The notes beneath the pieces are model-generated. The model searched no databases. It saw only the letters and a program-made list of their open reading frames with translations, and was not told the DNA's origin. 64,000 nucleotides of DNA from UBA1664 sp964531715 (GTDB lineage: Bacteria > Pseudomonadota > Alphaproteobacteria > Micavibrionales > UBA1664). The position numbers and the translations under genes were made by a program. Below, piece after piece: positions 51,229-60,720 of the stretch (the stretch's first letter is position 1; each line of letters begins with the position of its first letter). Location of the stretch: NCBI GenBank assembly GCA_964531715.1, contig CAZHEE010000007.1, positions 17,809 through 81,808 on the forward strand, in the 5' to 3' direction.

Positions 51229-51972
51229 ATGATAAACAACGAATTAAAGCAAAGTCTGAAAAAAATCAAGGACACGCTGATACCGCCTATTCATAATGCG
51301 GGATGGCCGTTTATTCTCGGCTTTGCCTTTGTAACAATTATTTTGGCCCTGATATGGGATGTATTGGGTCTTATCGGTCTGGTGGCGACTATCTGGTGTT
51401 TCTATTTTTTCAGAAATCCGAAACGTATAACACCTGACCGTGAAGGGTTGATTATCTCACCCGCCTGCGGTCATATTTCTGGCATTATCCCGAATGTTCC
51501 GTTGCCTAAAGAATTGGACATGGCGGAGAATAAAGAGCCTGAGTATACACGTGTCAGCATCTTTCTCAATGTCTTTGATGTTCATGTCAATCGCTTCCCT
51601 ATCAAAGGAACGGTAATTCAAAAATCCTATCATGCCGGTGCCTTTATGAATGCTGCTTTTGATAAAGCCTCAGAAGAAAATGAGCGTGCCGCAATCCTGT
51701 TTGAAACCGAATATAAAGAGAAGAAACATGAAATGGCAGTGGTTCAGATTGCCGGCTGGGTCGCGCGACGAATCCTGTGCCATGCCGAGGATGGACAGGC
51801 TTATGAAACAGGGCAGGAATTCGGGCTTATCCGATTCGGTAGCCGCGTTGATGTCTATTTACCTAAAGGCGTTAATCCGTTTGTTGCAGTCGGGCAGCGC
51901 ATGATTGAAGGCGAAACAGTCATTGCCGATTTGGCAAGTCGCGAGAAAACACGCGTGGCCGTTGCACGATAA
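51229..51972 (+). CDS. psd: Phosphatidylserine decarboxylase proenzyme
   Basis: Makes phosphatidylethanolamine from phosphatidylserine; self-cleaves to form a pyruvoyl group. From ATG 51229 it has 247 residues, with the short form's FVTIILALIWDVLG membrane region, SIFLNVFDVHVNRFP, and the cleavage site Gly-Ser in IRFGSRVDVYLP near the C-terminus. A GTG at 51211 with GAGG upstream is a possible longer start. It lies 2 bases before pssA, the usual operon. Confidence 0.95.
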   Translation: MINNELKQSLKKIKDTLIPPIHNAGWPFILGFAFVTIILALIWDVLGLIGLVATIWCFYFFRNPKRITPDREGLIISPACGHISGIIPNVPLPKELDMAENKEPEYTRVSIFLNVFDVHVNRFPIKGTVIQKSYHAGAFMNAAFDKASEENERAAILFETEYKEKKHEMAVVQIAGWVARRILCHAEDGQAYETGQEFGLIRFGSRVDVYLPKGVNPFVAVGQRMIEGETVIADLASREKTRVAVAR

Positions 51973-51974
51973 AT

Positions 51975-52790
51975 ATGCATCGCTTTTTCATCACCGACCC
52001 TGATAAGGATGATAAGATAGATAGCGAAGGCAAGGATAAACGCCTTCGCAAATTATTGCCGAATATCATCACGCTCACCTCTATGATTTGCGGTTTGACC
52101 GCCATTCAAATGGCGATTGGTGATGCGTGGCAAAGTGCCGTCCTCTTGATCGTTGCCGCAACTTTTCTTGATACGCTTGATGGTGCGCTTGCAAGGCTCC
52201 TCAACGCAACAAGTAAATTCGGGGCGGAACTGGACAGTCTTGCCGATTTTTTAAGCTTCGGTATTGCCCCTGCAACAATCATGTATCTTTGGATTTTAAA
52301 CGATGCGGGCAAGGTTGGATGGATTGCCGCGCTTGTCTTTGTCATTGCCTCGGCCTTGCGCCTTGCACGTTTTAACGCCAGTTTGGATGATAGAGATGAT
52401 AAACCCGAATGGGGTCGCTATTTCTTTACCGGCGTACCTGCCCCTGTGGGTGCAGGGCTGGTACTCATGCCGCTTATAATCTATCTGCATATTGATGAGG
52501 ATTTAAGTGCCTATAATACTGGCAGTCCGCTTATCGGGCTTTGGACGTTGGTCATTGCCGCCCTGATGGTCAGCCGTATTCCGACATTCTCATCCAAGCA
52601 AATTCGCCTGCCAGCAATCGGCATGATCCCGACATTGGCAGTGATAGGTTTCACGCTCGCGCTCCTTGTCCATGCCCCGTGGATAACGCTGACCCTGATG
52701 GGGCTGCTTTATATTGCGCTTATACCTATTTCTTACCGCCTCTATAAATCACGCGAAAAACGCTCTCTTCATAATGACAGCCATGTTTGA
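51975..52790 (+). CDS. pssA: CDP-diacylglycerol-serine O-phosphatidyltransferase
   Basis: Makes phosphatidylserine for Psd. The 271-residue membrane protein has the CDP-alcohol motif DG-x2-AR-x8-G-x3-D-x3-D in DGALARL...GAELDSLAD and about seven helices, with a charged N-terminus and C-terminus. It is the class II type found in alphaproteobacteria. The next gene starts inside its last codons. Confidence 0.95.
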   Translation: MHRFFITDPDKDDKIDSEGKDKRLRKLLPNIITLTSMICGLTAIQMAIGDAWQSAVLLIVAATFLDTLDGALARLLNATSKFGAELDSLADFLSFGIAPATIMYLWILNDAGKVGWIAALVFVIASALRLARFNASLDDRDDKPEWGRYFFTGVPAPVGAGLVLMPLIIYLHIDEDLSAYNTGSPLIGLWTLVIAALMVSRIPTFSSKQIRLPAIGMIPTLAVIGFTLALLVHAPWITLTLMGLLYIALIPISYRLYKSREKRSLHNDSHV

Positions 52791-53394
52791 TTCCGCTATC
52801 CGTCCACTTATTGATCCTGTTTTAAACAAAGTCGCCTCAAAGATAAAAACCGCCCCTTTGAAAGCCGGTCACATCACTATAACAGGCTTTTTGCTCGGAC
52901 TGATTGCCTGTATCTGTGCCATGAATGAAGCCTATATCGCGGCGGTTATTTTTATTATTTTAAACCGCCTGGCAGACGGATTGGACGGGCCTTTGGCACG
53001 CATAAAAGGACAGGAAAGCGACTTTGGTGGTTATTGCGATATCGTATGTGATTTTATTATTTATGCCGCATTCCCTGTCTCAATAGCTTACGGATTGGGA
53101 ACGCAGGAGGCAGCAATTGCGGCGGCAATTCTTATTGTATCTTTCATGGGAACGGGAACGAGCTTCCTCGCCTATGCCATAATCTGTGCAAAGAATAAGA
53201 TTGAAACAGATACACAAGGCAAAAAAAGTTTTTACTACTCCCGCGGATTGATTGAGGGAACGGAGACGATTGTTTTCATGATAATAATCGCGCTGTTCCC
53301 TCAATACTTCGTTTGGCTTGCATTTACTTTTACAGGGCTGTGTTTTTTGACCACCGCCCAACGAGTGATGATTGCCAAACAAACTTTCGGCTAA
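52774..53394 (+). CDS. Additional CDP-alcohol phosphatidyltransferase
   Basis: The 206-residue membrane protein has the same motif, DG-x2-AR-x8-G-x3-D-x3-D, in DGPLARI...GGYCDIVCD, and about six helices. Its partner alcohol is not evident. It resembles the uncharacterised third CDP-alcohol transferase found in alphaproteobacteria, which has been called PgsA2 or an archaetidylinositol-like synthase in places. The start is ATG 52774 or 52783, both within the end of pssA, so translation is coupled. Its stop overlaps that of convergent comM. Confidence 0.85.
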   Translation: MTAMFDSAIRPLIDPVLNKVASKIKTAPLKAGHITITGFLLGLIACICAMNEAYIAAVIFIILNRLADGLDGPLARIKGQESDFGGYCDIVCDFIIYAAFPVSIAYGLGTQEAAIAAAILIVSFMGTGTSFLAYAIICAKNKIETDTQGKKSFYYSRGLIEGTETIVFMIIIALFPQYFVWLAFTFTGLCFLTTAQRVMIAKQTFG

Positions 53395-54899
53395 ATTTTT
53401 GTCCGATAGGATAAAGCCTCGGCAAGGTGGTGTTTTGACAGCATTTGAAAATCCCCCTCCAAATCGGCAATTGTTCGTGCCACTTTTAGAACACGATAAT
53501 AGCCACGAGCGGATAGGTCGAGTTTCTCAATCGCATTATCAAAAAAGGAGGCGGCCTGATTTTCTATCGCACAGAACTTCTCAATCTCATCTGTTGAAAG
53601 TTGACTGTTCAATCTCCCATCCCCGTTTCGGGCAAACTGCCGTGCATGAGCCTTTTCCACCCGAGATTTCACAGTTTCGCTTGTTTCCCCTGTCGCGTTT
53701 TGGCGAAGGTCACTGACCGAAACGGGCGGTACATCAATAAGAATATCCATACGGTCCATGAACGGTCCTGAAATCTTCCCCTGATATTGCGCGATAGAGG
53801 TTGGATTGCATCGGCATTCCTTTTCCATTGAACCGTGATAGCCACATCGGCATGGGTTCATCGCGGCAATCAGTTGGAAGTCGGCAGGATAAGTTGCACG
53901 CGACTGTACGCGCGCAATCACCGCTTCTTTCGTCTCTAGCGGTTGGCGCAGGGCTTCCAATGTCGGGCGGTTAAATTCGGGAAGCTCATCCAAAAATAAC
54001 ACACCTTTATGCGCGAGGGAAATTTCACCCGGCTTTGCCTTCGTCCCACCACCGATAAGCGCAGGGAGTGACGCCGAATGATGCGGATTGCGAAACGGGC
54101 GTAAGCGCACCAGACCGCCTTCGGGTAATGTGCCTGCAATCGAATGAATCATGGAAACATCCAATGCTTCCCGTGCGCTTAATGGTGGCAGGATAGTCGG
54201 CAACCGCTCGGCCAGCATGGATTTGCCTGAGCCGGGCTGACCGCTCATAATCATGTTATGACGCCCTGCCGCCGCAATTTCGAGTGCGCGTTTCGCCGTT
54301 TCCTGCCCCTTGATATCGTTTAAATCCTTGGCATGCATTACAGGTTTTTCAAATGTCGCCATACTGACCGCCTGCGCCTGCTGTAAAATCTGACTGCCTT
54401 TAAAATGATTAATCAGTTGTATTAAATTGAGTGGTGCAAGAATATCGGTTGAGCCTGACCAGGCCGCTTCATCCCGACATAAAGAGGGGCAGATAAGCCC
54501 GTGCCCCTTTTCGTTTGCAGCCATGGCGGCGGGAAGGACACCAGAGACAGCCCGCAAACCACCATCAAGCCCCATCTCCCCCAACACAACATAATTATGA
54601 ATTGCATCATCAGGCAATATATCCATCGCCACCAATAGCCCGAGCGCAATCGGCAAGTCATAATGCGATCCTTCCTTTGTTACATCGGCAGGGGCAAGAT
54701 TAACCGTGATACGTTTCGGCGGTAAGGACAGCCCCATGGCATGGAGCGCGGCGCGTACACGCTCCCGCGATTCCCCCACGGCCTTATCAGGCAAACCAAC
54801 AATCGTGAAGGTGGGCAGGCCACTTGCGATATGCACCTCTGCCTCAATCGGGATTGTCTCAATCCCTTGAAAAGCCACTGTATTTATTTTTGAAACCAT
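53391..54899 (-). CDS. comM: ComM/YifB family Mg-chelatase-like AAA+ ATPase
   Basis: Hexameric branch-migration helicase that helps integrate transforming DNA. From ATG 54899 it has 502 residues, with the N-terminal VEVHI-like strand (IEAEVHIASGLPTFTIVGLPD), ITVNLAPADVTKEGSHYDLPIA, Walker A GQPGSGKS, Walker B VLFLDELPEF, the FRNPHHSASLPALIGGG block and the zinc-like CRCGYHG...CRC cluster. Frame upstream to 55004 exists but has no family similarity. Confidence 0.95.
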   Translation of the reverse strand: MVSKINTVAFQGIETIPIEAEVHIASGLPTFTIVGLPDKAVGESRERVRAALHAMGLSLPPKRITVNLAPADVTKEGSHYDLPIALGLLVAMDILPDDAIHNYVVLGEMGLDGGLRAVSGVLPAAMAANEKGHGLICPSLCRDEAAWSGSTDILAPLNLIQLINHFKGSQILQQAQAVSMATFEKPVMHAKDLNDIKGQETAKRALEIAAAGRHNMIMSGQPGSGKSMLAERLPTILPPLSAREALDVSMIHSIAGTLPEGGLVRLRPFRNPHHSASLPALIGGGTKAKPGEISLAHKGVLFLDELPEFNRPTLEALRQPLETKEAVIARVQSRATYPADFQLIAAMNPCRCGYHGSMEKECRCNPTSIAQYQGKISGPFMDRMDILIDVPPVSVSDLRQNATGETSETVKSRVEKAHARQFARNGDGRLNSQLSTDEIEKFCAIENQAASFFDNAIEKLDLSARGYYRVLKVARTIADLEGDFQMLSKHHLAEALSYRTKI

Positions 54900-55054
54900 T
54901 ACCCAATTACTCATGGCATGGCAAGAACAAAAAGGCAACAAAATTTTTATTTTTTCCTCGAAAAGAGGAATGAACATGATATTCTTGACCATCGAATCTC
55001 TCATACTGAACAGAATTTCAGTATTTCATTTAAAAATTAAAAGGCACGAATATC

Positions 55055-55690
55055 ATGACCCATCATGCGGCAAAACCATTAACTGAAAAGGAGTTAGGCT
55101 CTCTTTACATTGTAAGTGAAACCCCGATGATGATTGATGGCTTACTTAAAAATCAATCTCTCACCGATGAGGATATGGCATCCTTCCATCAATCGTTCGG
55201 TCATCACGCGCCCGATATGGCGATGATTGCGGCAGGTCTGTCAGGCAATATAATTGCATTGGCCTTGCTTCAAATCGAAGATACGCAAATAGAACCGCTG
55301 GCGACCGAGTTAAAGCATCTTTCCGTGAATACGGCGGAAGAGGTTGGGCGGATATGGATTGATGCCTGTCGATACGACATGGCGCGTGAAGATGATATTC
55401 GCGATATAGTGCAGCAATCACCTGATATCCTTTGTATTTTTGCCTCGCTATTCATGGATATTGCAGAGGCCTGCACAGGAAAATATGAGATTATCAGGGG
55501 GTTGAGCGCCATCCTGCATTATCAATGTGAGGCCCATGCCGATAATGCCCGTGCGATGATTGACAATGCGGAAAGGCATGAGAAGGTGAACTCCTCATCC
55601 CGCGATATGATTCCTATCCCTGAGGAGATTTACCAGGATAAAAATTATCAGGATAATATTGTCCCGTTCAGTCTTTTCGTCCAACGGTAA
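55055..55690 (+). CDS. Hypothetical protein
   Basis: I do not recognise this 211-residue protein. It seems all helical, with no signal peptide. It begins PLTEKELGSLYIVSETPMMIDGLL, and the middle contains RIWIDACRYDMAREDDIRDIV and a hydrophobic ILCIFASLFMDIAEAC helix. AAAAGGC lies before the ATG. It is a lone gene divergent from comM, and 184 AT-rich bases with nothing recognisable follow before the convergent sugar mutase gene. Confidence 0.6.
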   Translation: MTHHAAKPLTEKELGSLYIVSETPMMIDGLLKNQSLTDEDMASFHQSFGHHAPDMAMIAAGLSGNIIALALLQIEDTQIEPLATELKHLSVNTAEEVGRIWIDACRYDMAREDDIRDIVQQSPDILCIFASLFMDIAEACTGKYEIIRGLSAILHYQCEAHADNARAMIDNAERHEKVNSSSRDMIPIPEEIYQDKNYQDNIVPFSLFVQR

Positions 55691-55874
55691 AGATAAAAGT
55701 ATTATTATAAAGTACGATTTGCGCGAGTAATAAATGCATTGTGGGGCTTATTAATTGAGATGTTCTAATGATGTTATTTAATCTCGATCAAACATATAGG
55801 TTCTTTAGTACTCTTATCCAATAATATATGGGCTTTCAGTTTCTAAACCGAAACATTGCGAAAGCTATAGTGAT

Positions 55875-57296
55875 CTAATGCATTGTGACGGTAAGGTCTA
55901 AGTTCTCAGTACGTAAAATGTCCTGAACTGAATCATAAATCGCGGTGAGGTTTTTTTCGGTATCCGCCTCCATCCTGACCGTCACGCAATTTTGCGTGTT
56001 TGAGGCACGGATAAGCCACCAGCCAAAATCATACTCAACCCGAATACCGTCAATGTCAATCAGGCGGATATTGTCTTGCGCTTCCGCCTTCTCACGAACT
56101 TTGGCGGTTAATCTATCAACGATTGCGAATTTATCGCTTTCGTCAACTTCCAGCCTGACTTCAGGGGTGGAGCAGACTTCCGAGACATGACAAAGCATTG
56201 AAGATAATGCGCCATCAGCCTGATTAAGCAAATTCAACATACGAATAGCGCAGTAAAGCCCGTCATCAAACCCGTACCAGCTGTCGGAGAAAAAAATATG
56301 ACCGCTTAATTCACCTGAAAGCGGTGCATTTTCTTCTGCCATTTTTGTCTTGATGAGGGAGTGACCAGTATTCCACATAAGCGGCTTTCCGCCCATCTTT
56401 TTAATTTCGTCAAACATAATGGGGGAGCATTTCACATCGCCGACTATTGTTGCACCCGGATGTTTTTTAAGCACGTCCTGCGCATAAAGTATCATCATCA
56501 GGTCGCATCGAATGACCTTGCCGTTTTCATCGACAATCCCGATACGGTCACCATCGCCATCAAAGGCAATCCCGATATCGCATTTTTTTTCGGCAACAAG
56601 TTTTTGTAAATCAACCAGGTTTTTATCAACAGTCGGGTCAGGGTGGTGATTGGGAAAATCGCCATCGACTTCATCAAAAATGATATGATGCTCCCCCGGG
56701 AGGCGGTCAACAAGGCTTCTTAAAAGTGCGCCAGTCGCGCCGTTCCCTGCATCCCAAGCCACGCGTACAGGCGTTTTGCCTTCCGCACGCGGGATATAAT
56801 CTTTTAAAATACGCTGGATATACTCTTCACGAATGTCCAGCTCGGTTTCGGTTCCGCGCTCGCCCTGTATCCAGTCTGCTTCGCTTGCAATTCGGCCAAT
56901 TTCTTTTATCGTTGCGCCAAACACGGACTTGTTCTGAAGCACCATTTTAAACCCATTATATTCTGAGGGATTATGTGAGCCTGTAATCATTATACCACCA
57001 TCAAACTGTCGGTCTTTTGCGGCGAAATAGGTCATGGGCGTTGGCCCTAAAGGCAATCGTTCAACATTCACGCCAGCTATTTTTAAGCCTTCAACGACAG
57101 CCGCGCTGAGCGCAGGGGAGGAGTGCCGACCATCAAAGCCGACAACAACACGGTTACCGCCAGAGCGTCTTACAAGCGTTCCGAAGCTTGCCCCAATAGC
57201 CCATGCATCGGCATCGGTCACATTCTGACCGACAATCCCGCGAATATCATATTCACGAAGGATGAGTGGGTCAAAATGATGGGGTTTTCGTTCCAT
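55875..57296 (-). CDS. Phosphomannomutase/phosphoglucomutase
   Basis: Interconverts hexose 6- and 1-phosphates through a phosphoserine. The 473 residues have phosphoserine S107 in MITGSHNPSEYNG, the metal loop IAFDGDGDRIG, the sugar loop GELSGHIFFSD and the C-terminal phosphate loop IRASNTQNCVTVR. Length and motifs match AlgC/ManB-type enzymes. It lies 14 bases after galU, so together they would supply UDP-glucose and GDP-mannose precursors for envelope polysaccharides. Confidence 0.94.
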   Translation of the reverse strand: MERKPHHFDPLILREYDIRGIVGQNVTDADAWAIGASFGTLVRRSGGNRVVVGFDGRHSSPALSAAVVEGLKIAGVNVERLPLGPTPMTYFAAKDRQFDGGIMITGSHNPSEYNGFKMVLQNKSVFGATIKEIGRIASEADWIQGERGTETELDIREEYIQRILKDYIPRAEGKTPVRVAWDAGNGATGALLRSLVDRLPGEHHIIFDEVDGDFPNHHPDPTVDKNLVDLQKLVAEKKCDIGIAFDGDGDRIGIVDENGKVIRCDLMMILYAQDVLKKHPGATIVGDVKCSPIMFDEIKKMGGKPLMWNTGHSLIKTKMAEENAPLSGELSGHIFFSDSWYGFDDGLYCAIRMLNLLNQADGALSSMLCHVSEVCSTPEVRLEVDESDKFAIVDRLTAKVREKAEAQDNIRLIDIDGIRVEYDFGWWLIRASNTQNCVTVRMEADTEKNLTAIYDSVQDILRTENLDLTVTMH

Positions 57297-57310
57297 AAAT
57301 ATTTCCCTGA

Positions 57311-58198
57311 TTAGCTTTCTGTGTATTTTTTTAGGATTTTGCGTGTTGATTCCCCAAGCTCAGGGTCGGCCAAGGCAAAAGCAATATTGGCCTCAATAAA
57401 ACCGAGATGATGACCGCAATCGAATGTTTCACCTTTCAATTTAACAGATGTAAATGGTTGTTTATCCATCAGCCTTAGCATGGCATCGGTTAATTGAATC
57501 TCACCACCAGTCCCAACTTCTCTATCTTCCAATAGGGCAAAAATTTCAGGTTGAAGAATGTAACGCCCCAAAATATGAAGTGTTGAAGGGGCGTCGGAAG
57601 GGTCAGGTTTTTCAACCATAGATTGTATTGGCGAGACATCCTGCATTTCATCTTCCACGTCTAATATACCGTATTTATAAGTAAGCTCACGTGGGACCGG
57701 GGAAGAGGCAATAATATTGCCGCCATAGAGATTATAAGCCTCAACCATTTGCGCCATGCATCCCTTTTCACCCAAGGTCATGACATCGGGTAGGAATACA
57801 GCAAAAGGCTCACCCCCAACCAGATTTTTCGCGCACCAAACCGCATGCCCTAAACCTAGAGCTTTTTGTTGCATCGTGATTTGCAATTTTCCTGAAGGTA
57901 TATCGCTGTGAGACAGTTTTTCAAGAATATCGGCTTTATTCCGCCGTTCCAACTCATCACAAAGCTCGGGCTGAATTTCAAAATGTTGATTGATAAGAGA
58001 TTTTGTCCGTCCTGATACAAATATAAATTCTTCTATGCCCGCTTCTTGGGCTTCTTCAACCGCACGCTGTATAAGTGGACGATCAACAAGAGGGAGCATT
58101 TCCTTCGGTAAAACCTTTGTGGCAGGAAGAAAACGCGTTCCCAAACCTGCGACCGGAAAAACTGCCTTACGTATTTTTTTATATGAAAAAGACTCCAT
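57311..58198 (-). CDS. galU: UTP-glucose-1-phosphate uridylyltransferase
   Basis: Makes UDP-glucose. The 295 residues have the N-terminal nucleotide site VAGLGTRFLPATKVLPKEML, FVSGRTKSLINQHF, the QKALGLGHAVWCAKNLVG stretch and VEKPDPSDAPS, followed by GEIQLTDAM. First gene of the galU-mutase pair. Confidence 0.96.
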   Translation of the reverse strand: MESFSYKKIRKAVFPVAGLGTRFLPATKVLPKEMLPLVDRPLIQRAVEEAQEAGIEEFIFVSGRTKSLINQHFEIQPELCDELERRNKADILEKLSHSDIPSGKLQITMQQKALGLGHAVWCAKNLVGGEPFAVFLPDVMTLGEKGCMAQMVEAYNLYGGNIIASSPVPRELTYKYGILDVEDEMQDVSPIQSMVEKPDPSDAPSTLHILGRYILQPEIFALLEDREVGTGGEIQLTDAMLRLMDKQPFTSVKLKGETFDCGHHLGFIEANIAFALADPELGESTRKILKKYTES

Positions 58199-58237
58199 TG
58201 GATAATCAGTGTGCCGCGGCTTTATTATAAAATCAAG

Positions 58238-58477
58238 TCACTTGGATTTGTTAAAAACGGCATATAGTTTTGCCGCAAGCGGTATCAAAACCGCCGCCAA
58301 TATTGCCGCAAGCGGTAATCTGCCGACAAGAATAAGCACAAAAATAATAAGTGTGATGAGGCAAATTGCAACCGTAAGTAAAATTTTTTGAGCCTGATCA
58401 CGGCTTGCATGGCGCAAAAAATGATAAAGTGCATAACCGCCGATTAGAACCGCAAAGGAGAGGAGAATAAATGGCAT
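58238..58477 (-). CDS. Small membrane protein resembling a DnaJ-protein N-terminus without J domain
   Basis: The 79 residues (ATG 58477) contain a first helix at 2-18, a basic amphipathic segment (FLRHASRDQAQKILLTV), a second helix and a third hydrophobic stretch ending at KLYAVFNKSK. Alphaproteobacterial Tim14-like DnaJ proteins begin with this same layout and a GR-L-x-LA segment before their J domain, but here no J domain follows. A truncated relative or an independent small membrane protein are both possible. Confidence 0.5.
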   Translation of the reverse strand: MPFILLSFAVLIGGYALYHFLRHASRDQAQKILLTVAICLITLIIFVLILVGRLPLAAILAAVLIPLAAKLYAVFNKSK

Positions 58478-58532
58478 GTCACACTTTCTGATTATACTGT
58501 TCAAAAATAACTGACTGTATCATAATTTATAA

Positions 58533-60224
58533 ATGAGTATTTATAAAGAGAGAGTTTCCGCCCTCCGTAACCAAATAAGAACACTAGGATTTGATGCCCT
58601 CATCATTCCGCATGGCGGCATTTGGGACAAGGAACATCCTCAAGCGCATGAGCAATATTTTCATTACCTGACGGGCTTCGAAACAAGTGCAGGCTATGTC
58701 GCGGTTAAGGCCGAAAAGGCGGCAATTTTTATTGATTATCGCTATGCCGAAAGCGCAGAAAAAGTCATTGATAAAAGTTTATACGATATCAAATATTATA
58801 CTGAAATAAACCCTGTAGAATGGCTTTCTGATAATTTAAGTGAGAAACAATCTATAGCAATCGACCCGTGGTTGCACAGCCATAAAAGCTATCAGCTTAT
58901 GAAAGATGTATGTGTTAAAAACAGTCTTTCTTTAAAATTTTGCAGTAAAAATCCGGTTGCGGCGATTTGGACAGACAGACCAAAAGTTCAGCGCTCAAAA
59001 GCTGTTCGCCATGAAATAAAATACGCAGGGCGCACAACAGCAGAGAAATTATATGACGTTTTTGAGGCGCTCAGCACGCAGGAGGTAGATATAATCGTCA
59101 TTACCGCGGCGGATTCTCTGGCATGGCTTTTGAATATGCGTGTTCTTGATAACACAACGTCACCCGGGGTTGAAGGTTTTGCAATTCTTAATCGCTCTGA
59201 CGGTTCTGCGCAAATTTACACAAATTGCGATTTGTCGGACTTTAATAATAGTGAAGCGGTGAGTGTCCAAGCACTTGATAAATTTTCAGAAGGTTTAAAA
59301 AATTTAGGTAAGCACGCAATTTTTATTCCGAATGATGCGCCCTATGCCATTGCACAAATCTTGGAAAATCATGAAAATGTCCATTTTGGTGATGATCCAT
59401 GTGCATTTCTCAAAGCAAAAAAAAATCATATAGAACAAGATAATATTCGCAAATCTCAAACCAGAGACTCAAGAGCGGTTACAAAAGTTATCGCTTACAT
59501 AAAACAAACGGACAAGACTTTGACTGAGATGGATGTCGCAGATATGCTTTATCAGGAACGGGCGAAAGACCCACTGTTTCTTGGTGTGTCATTTGATACG
59601 ATTTCATCATGGAATGCCAATGGCGCACATATTCACCGTAGCCTAAATAAGGGAAATAACACGAGAATTGAGGGTTGCGGCTTTCTCCTCATCGACTCTG
59701 GCGGGCAATATAGTGACGGCACAACTGATATCACACGCACCATTGCTATCGGCGATATTTCGCATGAGATGAAAGAGAAATATACGCTCGTTCTGAAAGC
59801 CCATATCGCACTTGCTTGCGCGGTCTTCCCTGTAGGGACAATCGGAAAGCAATTGGATGCGATCGCTCGCGCGCCACTTTGGGCAGCGGGAATGGATTTC
59901 GCTCATGGCACAGGGCATGGCGTTGGCTTTTTCCTGAATGTTCATGAAGGCCCATGCAGTATTTCACCACGTTCAGAAAGCGTCATAGAGGAGGGCATGT
60001 TGCTGTCTAACGAGCCGGGATATTATAAATCAGGCCATTACGGTATTCGCCTTGAAAATCTGATTTTGGTGCAGCCCTATATGAAAGCCGATGCTCCGAA
60101 TAACGAGACGGGTAAAGATTTACTTTGTTTTGAAACAGTTACAAAAGTGCCTTTTGAGGAGCAGTGTATTTTATATGATATGCTGAATGAACAAGAGAAA
60201 ATCTGGCTTACGAATTACAATTAA
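58533..60224 (+). CDS. pepP: M24B aminopeptidase P (Xaa-Pro aminopeptidase)
   Basis: Removes N-terminal residues before proline. The 563 residues form the three-domain eukaryote-like type: two creatinase N-terminal domains, then the pita-bread peptidase. Metal ligands are visible as D and D in LIDSGGQYSDGTTDITR, H in HGTGHGVG, E in SNEPGYY and E in IRLENL. The length is nearer mitochondrial/cytosolic APP1 than E. coli PepP (440). It is divergent from the small membrane protein. Confidence 0.92.
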   Translation: MSIYKERVSALRNQIRTLGFDALIIPHGGIWDKEHPQAHEQYFHYLTGFETSAGYVAVKAEKAAIFIDYRYAESAEKVIDKSLYDIKYYTEINPVEWLSDNLSEKQSIAIDPWLHSHKSYQLMKDVCVKNSLSLKFCSKNPVAAIWTDRPKVQRSKAVRHEIKYAGRTTAEKLYDVFEALSTQEVDIIVITAADSLAWLLNMRVLDNTTSPGVEGFAILNRSDGSAQIYTNCDLSDFNNSEAVSVQALDKFSEGLKNLGKHAIFIPNDAPYAIAQILENHENVHFGDDPCAFLKAKKNHIEQDNIRKSQTRDSRAVTKVIAYIKQTDKTLTEMDVADMLYQERAKDPLFLGVSFDTISSWNANGAHIHRSLNKGNNTRIEGCGFLLIDSGGQYSDGTTDITRTIAIGDISHEMKEKYTLVLKAHIALACAVFPVGTIGKQLDAIARAPLWAAGMDFAHGTGHGVGFFLNVHEGPCSISPRSESVIEEGMLLSNEPGYYKSGHYGIRLENLILVQPYMKADAPNNETGKDLLCFETVTKVPFEEQCILYDMLNEQEKIWLTNYN

Positions 60225-60535
60225 ACTATTAAAGATATATTATAAAAATAAAAGAGCAGCGTCATTGCGAGCGTAGCGAAGCAACCCATACGCGCGCATG
60301 GCACCCCGGGGTCTAGCCCCGTGGCGTTTCACTTTTAAAACACAAAGCCACGCCATGTTATGCGAAGATTTATACATACCCTCTCTTTTAGAATGGGGAT
60401 GGGTGAGGGGGTATCTTTTTTTTCATCATTACAGGACTTGTTCCTTCAATCCAGTTGTTTTTTAAACCGTAGAGTTTAAGAGTAAGAAGAGTTAGTCTTT
60501 ATAAATAAATTGCAAAACTCCGTATATAATTTTTT

Positions 60536-60577
60536 CTGGATTACACGTATTTTCCTATCGTCAAAACGTGTAATGAC
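60536..60577. repeat. Single arm of the ACACGT palindromic repeat
   Basis: This arm runs from CTGGATTACACGTATTTTC to AACGTGTAATGAC and is almost identical to the right arm of the two-armed copy at 13928-14017. No partner left arm is beside it. Confidence 0.8.
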
Positions 60578-60631
60578 GATTAACCCTCAGTATTCTCTGT
60601 GTTTTCCGTGGTAAAAAAAATCTGACATTAT

Positions 60632-60692
60632 ATGGATTGCCGCGGTCGCAAAGCCTGCCCTCTGCGAAGGCAGGGGGCTCCCTCGCAATGAC
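60632..60692. repeat. Palindromic repeat arm carrying a second hairpin
   Basis: The ends are ATGGATTGCCGCGGTCGC and CTCCCTCGCAATGAC, as in the copies at 5641 and 47881. Where those have a 4-base link, this one has an AAGCCTGCCCTCTGCG-AAGGCAGGGGG hairpin. Confidence 0.8.
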
Positions 60693-60720
60693 AAACTAGA
60701 ACTCTTCGTGTTAAATATCC

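Larger units (their letters stand above)
60225..60720. repeat. Non-coding gap built of nested repeats
   Basis: The 496-base gap between convergent pepP and ychF holds no credible gene. A left palindromic arm lies at 60261-60290 and a matching right arm at 60632-60692. Between them are a CCCCGGGG-type palindrome near 60303-60360, a TACCCTCTC...GAGGGGGTA inverted repeat near 60378-60413, a right arm of the ACACGT family (60536-60577) and a CTCTGTG...CCGTGGTAA arm (60591-60613). The right arm of the outer pair itself contains a GCCTGCC...GGCAGGGGGC hairpin. A CTTCGTGTTAAA module ends the gap. Confidence 0.75.

Noticed and set aside
60225..60720. Hidden gene or small RNA in the long gap
   Set aside because: Open frames here are short and repeat-derived, and the folding potential is explained by the palindromes.
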